Source: Actinomycetes bacterium (GTDB lineage Bacteria; Actinomycetota; Acidimicrobiia; Acidimicrobiales; Acidimicrobiaceae). Taken from it: a stretch of DNA of 64,000 nucleotides. Below the pieces are notes generated by a model. That model worked only from the letters and a program-made list of their open reading frames with translations, was not told the origin of the DNA and ran no database searches. Numbering within the stretch: position 1 is the stretch's first letter; each line of letters starts with the position of its first letter. This document shows, piece after piece, positions 63,795 to 64,000 of the stretch. The position numbers and the translations under genes were made by a program. The DNA lies in NCBI GenBank assembly GCA_021841935.1, contig JAKCDL010000003.1:151653-215652 (forward strand). Reading direction: 5' to 3'.

Positions 63795-64000
63795 CTACCC
63801 CTGTATGGAGATGGCAGGTTGGTTGAGGTGGAGATTGGTTGCAGAGCCATAGAAGTTTGCATCACCATAGGCAAAGACTCCACCATCAGATGCAACTAAC
63901 CAGTAGCCCTTTGAATCTGGTGTAGATGTCATTCCTACTATTGGTTTGTTGAGGTCTATGTTGTTTGCAGATCCATAGAAGTTTGCATCACCATAGGCAA
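63795..64000 (-). CDS. Secreted-type repeat protein (GYWLVASDGG repeats), C-terminal fragment
   Basis: Partial gene cut by the right window edge; the last 68 residues are visible and end at a TAG at 63795. Two 42-residue repeats are seen: AYGDANFYGSANNIDLNKPI then VGMTSTPDSKGYWLVASDGG and VFAYGDANFYGSATNLHLNQ. These beta-propeller-like repeats are frequent in exported actinobacterial proteins, often next to a hydrolase domain. The final repeat ends in PAISIQG with no wall anchor. Codon use is A/T-rich at third positions compared with the neighbouring pepA. Function unknown. Confidence 0.8.
   Translation of the reverse strand, partial: AYGDANFYGSANNIDLNKPIVGMTSTPDSKGYWLVASDGGVFAYGDANFYGSATNLHLNQPAISIQG
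63848..64000. repeat. Near-identical 27-bp blocks with 126-bp period
   Basis: The 27-base block beginning CATAGAAGTTTGCATC occurs at 63848-63874 and again at 63974-64000, exactly 126 bases (42 codons) apart, and identity extends several bases on the left with few mismatches. It encodes AYGDANFYG. The array continues beyond the window. Confidence 0.85.

Overview
The window looks like a chromosomal segment of an actinobacterium, most likely of the class Acidimicrobiia. The reasons are coenzyme F420 biosynthesis genes (cofD, cofE), an F420-type luciferase-like oxidoreductase, an AccA3-type biotin carboxylase/BCCP fusion, a long-form RmlA, an LpdA-like flavoprotein lacking one redox cysteine, and a GYWLVASDGG-type repeat protein at the right edge. 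By eye the base composition is moderate, not GC-rich, and many genes start with TTG or GTG behind a clear Shine-Dalgarno sequence. An acidophilic iron-metabolising relative such as Acidithrix would fit, but that is only an inference. No insertion sequence, prophage, CRISPR array or rRNA was seen, and no gene-free stretch exceeds 300 bases.

Layout. 0-8 kb (minus strand): a conserved housekeeping run, tig-clpP-clpX-folC-ndk-mreB-mreC-mreD-mrdA (the last cut by the window edge), covering protein folding, proteolysis, folate, nucleotide pools and cell elongation. 8.2-13.5 kb: a small rhodanese, then a five-gene branched-chain amino-acid type ABC transporter (livKHMGF) with palindromes and a hairpin around livK. 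13.6-13.8 kb: tRNA-Gly(UCC) and tRNA-Pro(UGG). 13.9-22 kb: DedA membrane protein, alpha/beta hydrolase, a DivIVA-like coiled-coil protein, a RecB-like nuclease, PAP2 phosphatase, Nudix hydrolase, a DsbA-like protein with an incomplete CXXC, an SDR and a chemoreceptor. 22.4-25.3 kb: an operon of two single-membrane-segment coiled-coil proteins, ApbE flavin transferase and a di-haem ferric-reductase-like membrane protein. 25-30 kb: GalT-like transferase, an orphan GAF histidine kinase, ZapE ATPase, a RibD-type reductase and an unknown protein.

30-50 kb is an envelope-glycan region: an LLM oxidoreductase, a DUF5719-like secreted protein, a 997-residue glycosyltransferase with a polytopic C-terminal half, three tandem GT4 glycosyltransferases, a GDP-sugar reductase, a sugar-nucleotide pyrophosphorylase, epimerases, a WbbL-like rhamnosyltransferase and rmlD-rmlB-rmlA. 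A plus-strand block of a nitronate monooxygenase with cofD and cofE sits inside it. 50-58 kb holds acyl-CoA metabolism: acyl-CoA dehydrogenase, birA, the acyl-CoA carboxylase alpha chain, an M20 amidohydrolase, an LpdA-like reductase and the large subunit of a B12-dependent mutase. The gene content from cofD to lpdA recalls Mycobacterium tuberculosis fbiA-fbiB...wbbL-rmlD...fadE25...birA...accA3...lpdA-amiA/B. 58-64 kb: ClC channel, a rhodanese-E1 fusion with reversed domain order, a nitroreductase with an operator-like palindrome, an unknown possible DNA-binding protein, leucyl aminopeptidase and the end of the repeat protein.

The least explained pieces are the coiled-coil/ApbE/ferric-reductase operon, whose two small proteins share a PAATTR-x-S tail; a 17-bp triple repeat carrying stop codons for two convergent genes; and a 49-residue gene at 35.7 kb.
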